64,000 nucleotides of DNA from Phycisphaerales bacterium (lineage in GTDB: Bacteria > Planctomycetota > Phycisphaerae > Phycisphaerales > SM1A02), in NCBI GenBank assembly GCA_029260575.1, contig JAJDDB010000006.1, positions 83,300-147,299 on the forward strand. The letters run 5' to 3'. The notes beneath the pieces are model-generated. The model searched no databases, had not been told where the DNA came from, and saw only the letters and a program-made list of their open reading frames with translations. Position 1 is the first letter of the stretch. The number at the start of each line of letters is the position of its first letter. The position numbers and the translations under genes are program-made. Of the stretch, positions 50,539 to 59,605 are shown in pieces.

Positions 50539-52140
50539 ATGAATGCCAAGAATCCGGCTCGACATCGTGGTTTCGCTGCCCTGTTCACCCTTCTGGCCGG
50601 CGTCGTGGTTACATCGACCGCCGCTGCACAAGGCACCCGCGCACCGGCTGTCGAAGACGATGCCGCAATTTCTGTACTCACAGCAGACAAGGTGTACATC
50701 CGATCCGGCGCTGCAAATTCGTACTACCCCTTCGGCATGTTGCGTGAAGGCGCGATGGTCAAAGTCCTCGAAGAGAAATACAACTGGGCTCGAGTTGCAA
50801 CAATGGGACCCGCGTTTGAAGATCTCTTCGGCTACATAAAGCAGATGAATACGGACAATCAACTGCTGCGCCTCAACGCGGATGGCACGCGCGGCGTGAC
50901 ATTGGGCAGAGTCAATCTGGTCGCAGCCAATCTCGAAACCGGCAACTCACCGCAGCACAGCTGGAAGCCGATCGCCCATCTTGATCCGGATCGTGAAGTT
51001 ACCGTGCTTCGAACGATCGAATCAGACAGCCAGACGATCTATGCTGTTTCGCTTCCGGGCGACGCAAGCGGCTGGGTGTCGATGGCCCACTTGCGCGATG
51101 CGGATGACGCTGAACTGCGAAAGTGGAAACAGCTGACCGAAGAACCGAAACCGGCCCCAAAGACCGCAGGCGACGGGAAGCTGGCACCACAGCAGCCGCA
51201 GCCTGCTTCGGCTGATGTCACGCCTGTGCAGGACACGGTTCTGGCTCGACAGGAACCGATCGAAACACCGCACATCTCCGCGCCTCAGATTCAGCGCGAT
51301 GATGCGGCGCGCCCTGTGGCGAAACCGCAAGAGCAAACGGAATCTGTTCCGTCGGACGCCAAGAGTACATCACCAGATATGCGACAAAACTCGCAGCCGG
51401 TCACGAGTGATGCCGCCAACGACCCGGCAATGTTGACCGCGCCAACGCACACCCCGGATTCGAACGCGATCGAAGCGCCTGCAGTCGAGCAGTCGCCTGT
51501 GGCAGAAGATCGGGGCGATCGCACAAACGAACTACAGCGAAAGACTGAACCCAAAGCCGCAAACCCGCGAACCCCAACCGAACGGCTAAACGCACTGGAA
51601 GGCGCATTCATTCGTCTGCGCGAGGAACCGATCGAAACTGCTGAAGTCAATGTGCTACGCGAGCTGTTTGTGGAACTTTCAACTGATCCCAAAGCTGAAC
51701 GACAGGTCGAGATGTACTCTCGATCCCGGGCGGAGCAACTTCGTATCTGGAGCGAACTTCAAGTCAAGCGGCGCGAACTGAAGCTGCTTCGGTCGCAACT
51801 GGAAGTGGCTGGCGAAGATGTACAAGCAGTGAAATATTCGTTGCAAACCTCCGGCAGTTACACGGCTGTTGGTCGAATCGCTGCGTCAACCGTGTACGAC
51901 GGCACACAGCTTCCCCGGCTGTACCGCATTCAGGATCCTGCAACCGGCCGAACCATTGCGTACATTCGCCCGCAGAAGAAACTCGATCTGACCGGAATGC
52001 TGGATCAGCTCGTCGGCGTGATCGGCGAAAAGGCCTACGACGGTTCGCTTCGATTGAACATCATTGATCCAGAGCGGATCGACCTGCTTGCGCCCCAACC
52101 GGAGCAAGCTGCTGGCGCCAATGCCGCGTCCGGCGGCTAA
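50539..52140 (+). CDS. Exported SH3-like domain protein of unknown function
   Basis: The 533-residue product has a signal peptide (about 1-31, ending STAAAQ), an SH3b-like domain at about 40-100 (LTADKVYIRSGAANSYYPFGMLREGAMVKVLEEKYNWARV), a second beta-rich segment to about 195, then a long Pro/Glu/Thr-rich linker (about 200-350). A charged helical region follows (LNALEGAFIRLREEPIETAEVNVLRELFVEL), with a C-terminal globular part (SGSYTAVGRIAASTVYDG). SH3b domains often bind cell-wall material. GGAG 7 bases before the ATG supports the start. Target unknown. Confidence 0.8.
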   Translation: MNAKNPARHRGFAALFTLLAGVVVTSTAAAQGTRAPAVEDDAAISVLTADKVYIRSGAANSYYPFGMLREGAMVKVLEEKYNWARVATMGPAFEDLFGYIKQMNTDNQLLRLNADGTRGVTLGRVNLVAANLETGNSPQHSWKPIAHLDPDREVTVLRTIESDSQTIYAVSLPGDASGWVSMAHLRDADDAELRKWKQLTEEPKPAPKTAGDGKLAPQQPQPASADVTPVQDTVLARQEPIETPHISAPQIQRDDAARPVAKPQEQTESVPSDAKSTSPDMRQNSQPVTSDAANDPAMLTAPTHTPDSNAIEAPAVEQSPVAEDRGDRTNELQRKTEPKAANPRTPTERLNALEGAFIRLREEPIETAEVNVLRELFVELSTDPKAERQVEMYSRSRAEQLRIWSELQVKRRELKLLRSQLEVAGEDVQAVKYSLQTSGSYTAVGRIAASTVYDGTQLPRLYRIQDPATGRTIAYIRPQKKLDLTGMLDQLVGVIGEKAYDGSLRLNIIDPERIDLLAPQPEQAAGANAASGG

Positions 52141-52214
52141 GCCGTCGACAAGTCCGTGCATAGCGCTGCCGGGAATACTGGTCGTAGCCCTCTTCGCCGC
52201 TAGAATGTCCGCTT

Positions 52215-52287
52215 GGGGCGTTAGCTCAATTGGGAGAGCACTGCCTTTGCAAGGCAGGGGTTGTCGGTTCGAGTCCGATACGCTCCA
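52215..52287 (+). tRNA. tRNA-Ala (anticodon TGC)
   Basis: A complete cloverleaf is present: acceptor GGGGCGT/ACGCTCC with one G-T pair, D-arm GCTC/GAGC, anticodon stem CTGCC/GGCAG with loop TTTGCAA (anticodon TGC at 52248-52250), T-arm GTCGG/CCGAT with loop TTCGAGT, and discriminator A. Length is 73 nt; CCA is not encoded. A TAGAAT box at 52201-52206 may be its -10 element. Confidence 0.97.
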
Positions 52288-52299
52288 CTTCAGAATCGT

Positions 52300-53871
52300 T
52301 CAGGCGCATTTTTGCATTTCCCTGGACGGCGCAATCACGCTGAACAGGCGCTGCGTCACGTGACGAATCTGCCACTGGCCGAGCTGCTCAATCATCAGTG
52401 GTTTGATTCCCAACTGCGCGTGCAATCCGCGATATTCTTCATCCCAACTCTGCAGCCGGGCAGCCCAGTTCTCCAGTTCTATTGTCTCGCCAAGCAGCAC
52501 AATCGAAACGCCATCGGCACACTCAAACTGCACATCGTGCGGGTGGCAGATTGAGGCTGCGAACGACTTCAATTTGTCAATATCTGGTGACGATAGGTTG
52601 CGACTGAGGCGCAGCGCCCCAAGCGAATCGGAATCGCCACGCTCCGCCACGCGCTTCAAGTACGCTTGAAGTATCGATTCAACATCATCGTTTGGGATGG
52701 TAAAGGAGAATGTGCTGCCATTGCCAAGTTCGCTGGAAACAGATAACGAGCCAAGATTGAGTGCGACGAGTTCTTTGACAATGTTGAGCCCGAGGCCGAA
52801 GCCCTTGCAACTGACACGAGACGCCTCACCGAACTGGCGAAAACGCTCGAACAAATGCGCCACTTCTTCTTCGGCGATACCCGGCCCGTGGTCGATCACA
52901 GCAATCTCCACATATCCCGATTCCACAGCATGAACGGTAATCTGCACCGTCGTTCCGGTGCTGGAGAATTTGATCGCGTTTACCGCAAGGTTGATAAGCG
53001 AACGACGGATCTTGTCCGCATCACCAAACACGCGTGGCACGTCATTCGGAATATCCCACTCGATTTGTATCTGTTTCGCGGCAGCGCGGGTTTCAATGAT
53101 TGATTTCGCCTGATGCAACAAAGTCCCCAGATCCTGTGATCGACGATCAATGCGCAATGTATGTGCTTTGAGCTTGCTGCTGTCGAGAAAGTCGTCGACA
53201 AGTTGTGCCAGGTCGCGCGACGCATCAGAGATGAAATTAAGGTATTCCGCCTGCTGTTGTGACACCTCGCCGCCAAGACCATCGGTCATTATCGATGCGA
53301 ATTCCTTGATGACCGTTAACGGCGTACGGAATTCGTGCGCGACATCATCTACGAATCGATGTGCTGTATCTGTCAGCGTTGACAGCGTGTCATTCTTGCG
53401 GCGCAATTCTGTATTTGCGCGTTTCAACTGACTCGACAGTTCTCTATTTGTCTGCTGCATCCGGAATCGGCGAAGCGATTCTGTAACTATTGCGATAAGC
53501 CGCGTTGGGTCTTCGAACACAACACCCTTCCGCACATAATCGGCAGCACCCCGGCGAAACGCTTCCACGGCAATCTGTTCGTTGCCCGACGATGTGGCAA
53601 TGATGCACGGACCGACATTTGCTCGCACGAAATCAGCCAGCCAGGTCACACCCGTGGCGCCGGCCAGGCGGTAGTCACAAAAGATAACAATTGTGCGATC
53701 TACGGGAAGTTCCGCCAATGCGCACTCGGCTTCAGTGTACGCCAGAATCTCGTGTACGCGAAAACTATCTGATTCGATTGATTCAAGCGACTCTCGAAAC
53801 AGAGCCAGGTGTCCCTCATCGTCGTCAATCACCACGCACGTGATGTCGTCTATAGTTCCAGTCGTAGTCAT
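52300..53871 (-). CDS. Receiver-histidine kinase hybrid sensor protein
   Basis: Cytoplasmic two-component protein of 523 residues. An N-terminal receiver domain (about 8-130) has VVIDDDEGH, phospho-Asp in FCDYRLAG and Lys in RKGVVFED. A coiled linker (LKRANTELRRKNDTLSTLTDT) leads to HisKA with phospho-His in DVAHEFRTPL and the HATPase domain (NLAVNAIKFSS, DHGPGIAEEEV, GFGLGLNIV; about 310-410). A roughly 100-residue C-terminal extension has no recognisable domain. No transmembrane segment is present. It is divergent from the CHASE kinase and receiver cluster. Confidence 0.92.
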   Translation of the reverse strand: MTTTGTIDDITCVVIDDDEGHLALFRESLESIESDSFRVHEILAYTEAECALAELPVDRTIVIFCDYRLAGATGVTWLADFVRANVGPCIIATSSGNEQIAVEAFRRGAADYVRKGVVFEDPTRLIAIVTESLRRFRMQQTNRELSSQLKRANTELRRKNDTLSTLTDTAHRFVDDVAHEFRTPLTVIKEFASIMTDGLGGEVSQQQAEYLNFISDASRDLAQLVDDFLDSSKLKAHTLRIDRRSQDLGTLLHQAKSIIETRAAAKQIQIEWDIPNDVPRVFGDADKIRRSLINLAVNAIKFSSTGTTVQITVHAVESGYVEIAVIDHGPGIAEEEVAHLFERFRQFGEASRVSCKGFGLGLNIVKELVALNLGSLSVSSELGNGSTFSFTIPNDDVESILQAYLKRVAERGDSDSLGALRLSRNLSSPDIDKLKSFAASICHPHDVQFECADGVSIVLLGETIELENWAARLQSWDEEYRGLHAQLGIKPLMIEQLGQWQIRHVTQRLFSVIAPSREMQKCA

Positions 53872-54130
53872 GGCGATCCTCGTCTGTACTTGTGGAGCGC
53901 ATGCATATTGCTCTCGATGCAATAATCGACTGGACCAATTGTGCAATCCTGCTTTGAGTTCGGAATTCTGCTCAGCAACAGCGTCTTTTCACTTATCAAA
54001 CACTCGTCTACGCAAAACGGCTAGGAAGTGACACCTAGAACTGCGCAATCAGCAATATATTCCACACACACAAACGCGAGTCGTAGCAGAATCAGGCCGA
54101 CCTTGAAAGTCTGCCAAATGGAGTTCTGCC

Positions 54131-55960
54131 ATGTCGCCCGATGCATCAGGGAATAAACACAATGAGCGATCACGTCTTGAGCGTGCCGGTGCGCTGCGTT
54201 GGTTCCATTGGTTGATCGTGGCGCTCTCGCTTTGCCTGACACTCTTTGCATGGTACTACTCGAAGAGCCAGAACGAGGAAAAAGTTGCAGTCAAATTTGA
54301 TCGAGAAGCCGATCAGGTAATTGAACTTGTTCAAGAGCGCATGCAGAAATACGAAGACGCGCTCTGGGCCGGTGTTGCATTCATCGAAACATCCGGCGGC
54401 GATGTCGAATTCGAAACATGGCGAACGTACGCGCAGGATATTCGCATTTCTGAAAAGTATCCGGGTATAAACGGCCTCGGTGTAATACATTCAATAACTG
54501 CTGACGGACTGCCTGCATATCTCCAGCGACAGCGTGAAAGTCGGCCTGACTTCGACATTTACACTGAACACGGCAGTGATGAGTTCTGGCCCATCAGTTA
54601 CATAATTCCGGTCAAGGAGAACTACAAGGCCGTCGGCCTCGATATGGCACACGAAGAAAATCGATTCACCGCTGCCAAACGAGCACGGGACACGGGTATG
54701 TCTCAAATCACAGGGCCGATCGAACTTGTACAATATGAACAGCGGTCCCCGGGATTCCTGTTCTTTGCACCGTTCTACACGCGAGAAAACCTCACGACGA
54801 CAGCTGAACGGCGCGATGCATTTGCCGGATTGGTGTATGCACCATTTGTTGTGCGCAAACTCAAAGAGGGTACACTCGACAGCAAGAATCGCGATGTCGG
54901 CGTCAGTATTGTTGACGGCACGTTAACCCTGTATACCGAACACGTTGATTCCGAACCGGATTTCGATCCGGAACCGCTGTTCACCCGAGCCAGAGCGATT
55001 GAAGTGTTCGGCAGAACATGGGAGTTTGATATTCGCAGCACGCGAGACTTCCGTTCCGCTGCTACATCTCGTGAACCGCTCACAATTCTCCTCGGCGGAT
55101 TAGTCGTTAATGCGATGTTGTTGGTGCTGCTTGTGCTGCTCACCCGCGCATCAAGAAGCGCGCTCCGCTACGCCGACGCAATGCAGAGGATGACGGAGAA
55201 GACTGAATTGCAGGCACTGGAAGTGCGCGAGGCAAACAACGCATTGTCGCAATCCAATGCCGAAATGGAACAGTTCGTTTACGCAGCATCGCACGACCTG
55301 AAGTCACCGATGGTGTCCGTACTCGGATCATTGGAATTCTTAAAGCGGGCGATTCAGCAGAAACAGCCGGAACACAAGATCACAGAGCACGCTGACCGAA
55401 TTAAGCACGCGGTCAAACGGATGCGATCAAATGTAGACGATCTGCTCAAATTGAGTCATGTCGGGCGCAGTATTGACTGTCTGGAAATTGTTGATTCCCG
55501 GCTCATGGCAGGCGAACTGGTCGCTGAAATGCGCGATCAGATAGCTGCGGCCGATGCCGCCGTCCACATCCAATCGGACATGCCTTCCATAGCTGCGGAG
55601 CGGGTGCGGCTGAATCAAGTGCTTCAGAATTTTCTCAGCAATGCGCTACGGTACGGACGACCCGAGCAAGGGGATTTCCAGATCACAATCGGTGGCGAGC
55701 GGCGCGACCACGACGTCCGCCTCTTCGTTTCCGATAACGGACCGGGAATCGATGAGCCCTATCGCGAGGACGCGTTCGCACTCTTTACACGTCTGTCCCA
55801 CGATTCCGAAGGCACCGGCGTGGGTCTAGCGATCGTCAAGCGCGTCGCCGAAGTCCACGGTGGGAACGTCTGGATTGAAACTACGCCCGGAGGTGGTGCA
55901 ACGTTCATCATCTCACTGCCGATCAAATCAATGGCAGGAAATATAGCAGAAGCCGCCTAA
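54131..55960 (+). CDS. CHASE-domain membrane sensor histidine kinase
   Basis: The 609-residue product has an N-terminal membrane segment (about 25-43), an extracytoplasmic CHASE-type sensor domain (about 70-290, with FETWRTYAQDIRISEKYPGINGLGVI and FFAPFYTRE), a second membrane segment (about 318-337), a coiled linker, HisKA with phospho-His in YAASHDLKSPMVSVLGSLEFL (near 385), and an HATPase domain (LQNFLSNALRYG, DNGPGIDEPYRE, GTGVGLAIVKRV). The ligand of the CHASE domain is not known. GGAG 7 bases before the ATG supports the start. It heads a string of four receivers. Confidence 0.93.
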   Translation: MSPDASGNKHNERSRLERAGALRWFHWLIVALSLCLTLFAWYYSKSQNEEKVAVKFDREADQVIELVQERMQKYEDALWAGVAFIETSGGDVEFETWRTYAQDIRISEKYPGINGLGVIHSITADGLPAYLQRQRESRPDFDIYTEHGSDEFWPISYIIPVKENYKAVGLDMAHEENRFTAAKRARDTGMSQITGPIELVQYEQRSPGFLFFAPFYTRENLTTTAERRDAFAGLVYAPFVVRKLKEGTLDSKNRDVGVSIVDGTLTLYTEHVDSEPDFDPEPLFTRARAIEVFGRTWEFDIRSTRDFRSAATSREPLTILLGGLVVNAMLLVLLVLLTRASRSALRYADAMQRMTEKTELQALEVREANNALSQSNAEMEQFVYAASHDLKSPMVSVLGSLEFLKRAIQQKQPEHKITEHADRIKHAVKRMRSNVDDLLKLSHVGRSIDCLEIVDSRLMAGELVAEMRDQIAAADAAVHIQSDMPSIAAERVRLNQVLQNFLSNALRYGRPEQGDFQITIGGERRDHDVRLFVSDNGPGIDEPYREDAFALFTRLSHDSEGTGVGLAIVKRVAEVHGGNVWIETTPGGGATFIISLPIKSMAGNIAEAA

Positions 55961-55978
55961 TAACTGAGAGGCCATCAA

Positions 55979-56452
55979 ATGCCCCCACAAAGTGAGAAGT
56001 ACAACTTGCTGCTCATCGAAGATGATCCGGTTCATGCTGATCTGGTACGTCTGTCTATCGAAGAGTGTGGCTCCGGCCGCACAATTGTCAGCCATGTCAG
56101 CGACGGCCTCGAAGCGTGGGAATACCTTCAGAAGTGCGTTGAATTAAGAGAATTTGCGTGCCCATCGATCATCGTGCTCGATGTTCGCATGCCCCGGATG
56201 GACGGCATCGAATTCCTGAAACGGGTCAAATCGCACGAGGCGCTCAGAATGATCCCTGCCATTGTCCTGACGACCTCCAGCAACGATGCCGATCGGGATC
56301 GAGCGTATTCCAACCACGCGAATAGCTTCCTCACGAAACCCGTTGATTTCGAACAGTTTCAAAGCCTCGTTCAGGAATTGGAACACTACTGGACGAGGTC
56401 CAACCAACCGCCGCCGATGGTTGAAGAGCACCGCTTTACGAGGGCTGTATGA
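55979..56452 (+). CDS. Single-domain response regulator (Rcp1-like)
   Basis: The 157-residue product is a receiver of the Rcp1/CheY-like group with LLIEDDPVHADLVRLSIEE, phospho-Asp in IVLDVRMPRMDG, Thr in VLTTSSN and Lys in FLTKPVDFEQF. A short tail follows the receiver; no output domain is present. It starts 18 bp after the CHASE kinase stop, with an AGG-type box upstream, so it is likely the kinase's direct partner. Confidence 0.92.
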   Translation: MPPQSEKYNLLLIEDDPVHADLVRLSIEECGSGRTIVSHVSDGLEAWEYLQKCVELREFACPSIIVLDVRMPRMDGIEFLKRVKSHEALRMIPAIVLTTSSNDADRDRAYSNHANSFLTKPVDFEQFQSLVQELEHYWTRSNQPPPMVEEHRFTRAV

Positions 56453-56658
56453 CATCCTTACTTCGCTACATGGTCTTCGGTAGTGCGTGGGCTGTCACAC
56501 GTCGACTGCCGATAACCAACTGTCACCGCTGCGACGTCTTCGCTCAATGGCACAACGCAACACTTCCGTCATCCGCTTTCGTTGGCAACACATATGGAAT
56601 CAGCGTGTCTGCAATTCTTGCCGATGCCGTTTCAAGTCTCACATAAAAGGGGGCGATT

Positions 56659-57045
56659 GTGCCGAACAAAATTCTCATTGTTGATGACGAGCCGGGCATT
56701 ACCGCTGCATTGATGGTTCGATTGCAGGCACACGGATTTGAAGTCTGTCATGCAATTAACGGCATCGCCGGGCTTGAAGCTGCTCGAGCCGAACAACCGG
56801 ATGTCATCATTCTCGATATTCGCATGCCCGATATCGATGGCACAGAAGTCAACCGCCGACTGAAGGAAGATCCGAAGTTGGCGGACATACCGGTGATTTA
56901 TCTCTCAGCAAACGTCCCGCCGGACGTCAAAGAACGCGGTTTTGATCTTGGTGGAAGCTTCTTCCTCTCCAAGCCGTATGAAGCTGAAGATGTCATCCGA
57001 GCAATCAGACTGGTCCTGGCAACTCCCGCCCCATCTGAATGCTGA
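56659..57045 (+). CDS. Single-domain response regulator
   Basis: The 128-residue receiver starts at a GTG. Conserved sites are ILIVDDEP, phospho-Asp in ILDIRMPDIDG, Ser in IYLSANVP and Lys in FLSKPYEAED. No output domain. A 206-bp gap with no recognised gene separates it from the first receiver. Its stop is 18 bp from the start of the next receiver, so both are probably co-transcribed. Confidence 0.9.
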   Translation: MPNKILIVDDEPGITAALMVRLQAHGFEVCHAINGIAGLEAARAEQPDVIILDIRMPDIDGTEVNRRLKEDPKLADIPVIYLSANVPPDVKERGFDLGGSFFLSKPYEAEDVIRAIRLVLATPAPSEC

Positions 57046-57062
57046 GTCAAAGGAGCCGATAC

Positions 57063-57449
57063 ATGCTCGACGCACCTCGAATCTTGATTATCGATAATGA
57101 TGAAGGCGTCGTACAGGCGCTTGCAATACGACTGCGAAGTAATGGATATGAATGCGCAACTGCAACAACAGGTGCGCAAGGCTTGTCTGCGTTTGAATCC
57201 GAACCGTCAGACCTGATCATCAGCGACCTCAACATGCCCGCAGGCGATGGGATAGTCCTGGCATCATCCATCCGCAAGCACAGTGATGTACCGATCATCT
57301 TTGTGACCGGTTTCCAGGATGACTTTCGCCGTCGACTTCGCAACATTCAGAATGTAACGGTGTTTCGCAAGCCATTTGACATGAACGATCTGCTCGAAAT
57401 CATTGAGGCAGAGCTCGCACTGCGCGACATTGCGACACCTCAATTGTGA
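57063..57449 (+). CDS. Single-domain response regulator
   Basis: The 128-residue receiver has ILIIDNDEG (an Asn between the acidic residues), phospho-Asp in IISDLNMPAGDG, Thr in FVTGFQDD and Lys in VFRKPFDMNDL. AGGAGC 6 bases before ATG at 57063 selects this start over an overlapping upstream ATG at 57039. No output domain. It is similar to the next receiver in its acidic patch and LNMPAGDG motif. Confidence 0.9.
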   Translation: MLDAPRILIIDNDEGVVQALAIRLRSNGYECATATTGAQGLSAFESEPSDLIISDLNMPAGDGIVLASSIRKHSDVPIIFVTGFQDDFRRRLRNIQNVTVFRKPFDMNDLLEIIEAELALRDIATPQL

Positions 57450-57480
57450 TGTGCTGTCGTGATTCGCATGGAGCTTCAAC

Positions 57481-57894
57481 ATGAATGACCTTCCCACAAT
57501 TCTGATTGCCGATGACGATCGCGGGTTGGTCGAAGCAATTGCTGTGCGATTCCGTGCAGAAGGGTTTCGGGTCATCTTTGCCTACGACGGGTATCAGGCG
57601 GTGCATCTTGCCCGCACCGAACAGCCGGATGTACTGCTGATTGATGTCAACATGCCCGCCGGCGACGGGATGGACACGCTTGATCGAATCGAACGTCTCG
57701 AGAATCTGCCGAACTGCCGGCTGATTTTCCTCACCGGTGAACATTCGGATCGCGTCCACAAAGGTGCCAGGCGTCATCAGGCATTTGCGATTGTATACAA
57801 ACCGTTCGAGTCCTCGGTGCTTGTCGAAACTGTCCGTCGAGCAATGGATTCGTCACGGACAGTTCCGCATGTGAGCTGTTCCGAAGCTTCGTGA
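57481..57894 (+). CDS. Single-domain response regulator
   Basis: The 137-residue receiver has ILIADDDRG, phospho-Asp in LLIDVNMPAGDG, Thr in FLTGEHSD and Lys in IVYKPFESS. No output domain. It lies 31 bp after the preceding receiver, with GGAG before the ATG. Its last 118 bp overlap the 3' end of the convergent membrane-protein gene, an unusually long antisense overlap. Confidence 0.9.
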   Translation: MNDLPTILIADDDRGLVEAIAVRFRAEGFRVIFAYDGYQAVHLARTEQPDVLLIDVNMPAGDGMDTLDRIERLENLPNCRLIFLTGEHSDRVHKGARRHQAFAIVYKPFESSVLVETVRRAMDSSRTVPHVSCSEAS

Positions 57895-58478
57895 ACACCT
57901 CGACATCGCATGGTATGAACAGCCCCGATGAAGAGCACTGCAAGTGCTGTACATTCAAGGCCTCTGCCAAGTGACAAACCAAACACATCCACGCCTAGCA
58001 CCACATCAACGTGGTGCTGTGAAAGACTTCGTACAGCTGTTAACCCGAGCAGTGCAACCACTGCGGTAATCATGCACTGATCGCGCCGATACCATTCGCC
58101 GCGCTGCTGCCATGCTTTGATAATGACGACAATCACCAGGCCGATCAGCAATGCTGCAATGGGGCCCTGCACCCACCATCGATAGGGATACCAGCCGTCG
58201 GTGAATGCGAGTCTGCGAAACAGTTCTGAAGTTACATCGATCCAGCCGAGTTGCACAGCGCCCGCAAGTATTGCCAGCAACCCCCCCGCACCCAGCCAGA
58301 ATCTCCGCCGCCGAATGTACCCGATTGATGGAACGTCGTGGAGTGATCGACGATAGCACGCGCGAACGTGCAGCGACGTCCACCCGCACACGCACGCCAC
58401 CAGCAGATACACAAGTAGGACCACCCCGCCATGCACTGGCTCAACTCTGTCAATGCACTGGTGAATCCCGTTCAACAT
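57777..58478 (-). CDS. Four-helix integral membrane protein of unknown function
   Basis: The 233-residue product has four membrane segments (about 18-35, 62-82, 106-124, 135-150, and a weaker one at 168-188). Conserved-looking residues include RRRRFWLGAGGLLAILAG and GWYPYRWWVQGPIAALLIGL, a pattern seen in uncharacterised membrane proteins near polysaccharide or other clusters. It is divergent from the NusG-like gene, and its C-terminal 39 codons overlap the last receiver gene tail to tail. A shorter true 3' end cannot be excluded. Confidence 0.7.
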   Translation of the reverse strand: MLNGIHQCIDRVEPVHGGVVLLVYLLVACVCGWTSLHVRACYRRSLHDVPSIGYIRRRRFWLGAGGLLAILAGAVQLGWIDVTSELFRRLAFTDGWYPYRWWVQGPIAALLIGLVIVVIIKAWQQRGEWYRRDQCMITAVVALLGLTAVRSLSQHHVDVVLGVDVFGLSLGRGLECTALAVLFIGAVHTMRCRGVHEASEQLTCGTVRDESIARRTVSTSTEDSNGLYTIANA

Positions 58479-58859
58479 GCAGTACCCGCTTCGTTCTTCA
58501 GGTGTATCTGACGACGCTTGTCTTGACCATAGAACTGTTACACCACATTGTCCCGAAGCAAGCTGTTCATCGATGAGGATCGATCAATGAGCGCTCAACA
58601 TGCGCCATGGCGCAGTTGGCGCGGTATTGCGCCACGTTATTCGGACGTTTCGTGTGCGGCACCAAGCAAGTGCAGCCTGTTCATGATGATCCGGCCCGCC
58701 GGCTGTATGCGCCGCAGATGTTGCCCCACCGTAAGAATCCGCAACTGCCTCGCAACCTGAATAATCCGCACCGATGATCGGACCGATGGCAATGCACAGA
58801 CCGGCAGACCTGTGGTGGTCCCACCTGTGAATGAGGCGTTTGCGCCTCGGAGTGCTTCC
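58479..58859 (+). promoter_or_regulatory. Structured leader upstream of the NusG-like gene
   Basis: No gene seen in these 381 bases. A possible promoter is TTGACC (58523-58528) with 17-bp spacing to a weak CATTGT. Downstream are a 14-base palindrome TGCGCCATGGCGCA (58601-58614), a hairpin TGGCGC/GCGCCA (58617-58634), a small CCGGC/GCCGG hairpin (58691-58702) and a GAGGCG/CGCCTC hairpin (58833-58848) directly before the GGAG box of the gene at 58860. Such a leader would fit transcription antitermination or attenuation of the exopolysaccharide operon. Confidence 0.45.
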
Positions 58860-59459
58860 ATGGCCTTGAAGCAGGATAAACCAGTGATACGAGACTGCGC
58901 ACATATTGCGCGAGTTCTTGAGATTGATGCAAACGCACCATCACACCTTCGCCGCTCGGCAGGCACGATCGACGAAACGCGATGGTTCGTTCTGCACACA
59001 AAACCGCGACAGGAAAAAGCCCTTGCTGCCATGCTCGACTCCCGGGAGATCGCCACATTCCTGCCGCTGCAACGCACCGTGCGATACTACGGGCACCGCA
59101 AACGTGTTGTGCATCAGCCTCTTTTTCCGGGATATGTATTCCTGCAGTCTTGCATTGAAGCAACCTGGGAAGCGCTGAACACCGGCAGAGTGGTGAACCT
59201 CATTCATGCTGCGGATCAGGAACTGCTCGGGCACGAAATCGAACAACTCCGCCTCGCGCTGGCATGTGGCGCCACTCTCGCGCCGCATGCGCGCCTTGTG
59301 CGCGGCTGTCATGTACGTGTAACTGCTGGACCGTTTGCGGGTCTTGAAGGGCTCGTTGAACAACGAATTCGTCCGGATCGCCTTGTCCTGCAGATCGACA
59401 CGCTCGGCCGGGCTGCGTGCCTGGAAATCGATGCCGATCTGCTGGAACGTGTGGACTGA
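58860..59459 (+). CDS. NusG-family specialised antiterminator (RfaH/LoaP/UpxY-like)
   Basis: The 199-residue product has a NusG N-terminal domain with RWFVLHTKPRQEKALAAML (41-59), TFLPL and QPLFPGYVFLQ (86-96), and a C-terminal KOW domain with VRGCHVRVTAGPFAGLEGLVEQ (148-168). It starts the exopolysaccharide cluster, as RfaH, LoaP and UpxY paralogues do for long surface-polysaccharide operons. GGAG 7 bases before ATG at 58860 fixes the start. It is a specialised paralogue, not the housekeeping NusG, judging by its location and divergence. Confidence 0.9.
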   Translation: MALKQDKPVIRDCAHIARVLEIDANAPSHLRRSAGTIDETRWFVLHTKPRQEKALAAMLDSREIATFLPLQRTVRYYGHRKRVVHQPLFPGYVFLQSCIEATWEALNTGRVVNLIHAADQELLGHEIEQLRLALACGATLAPHARLVRGCHVRVTAGPFAGLEGLVEQRIRPDRLVLQIDTLGRAACLEIDADLLERVD

Positions 59460-59605
59460 CTGAATCGCGCAGCACACCGCAGCGCACGGTCCACGACAAC
59501 CGTCTTCCTCTGGCTCATCCGAGCACAATTTTGTGCGCGCGACGGAGGCGAAGCCCGCCTGCACCGTTCGCTCCGCAGCTCAAGCACTCCGGCACGACCG
59601 AACAG

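Noticed and set aside
58617-58634. RfaH ops element
   Set aside because: GGCGCGGTATTGCGCC does not match the known ops consensus closely enough; recorded only as a hairpin.
58548-58760. 70-codon frame in the leader of the NusG-like gene
   Set aside because: No ribosome binding site, Cys/Arg-rich, and it runs through the hairpins. A leader peptide is possible but unsupported.
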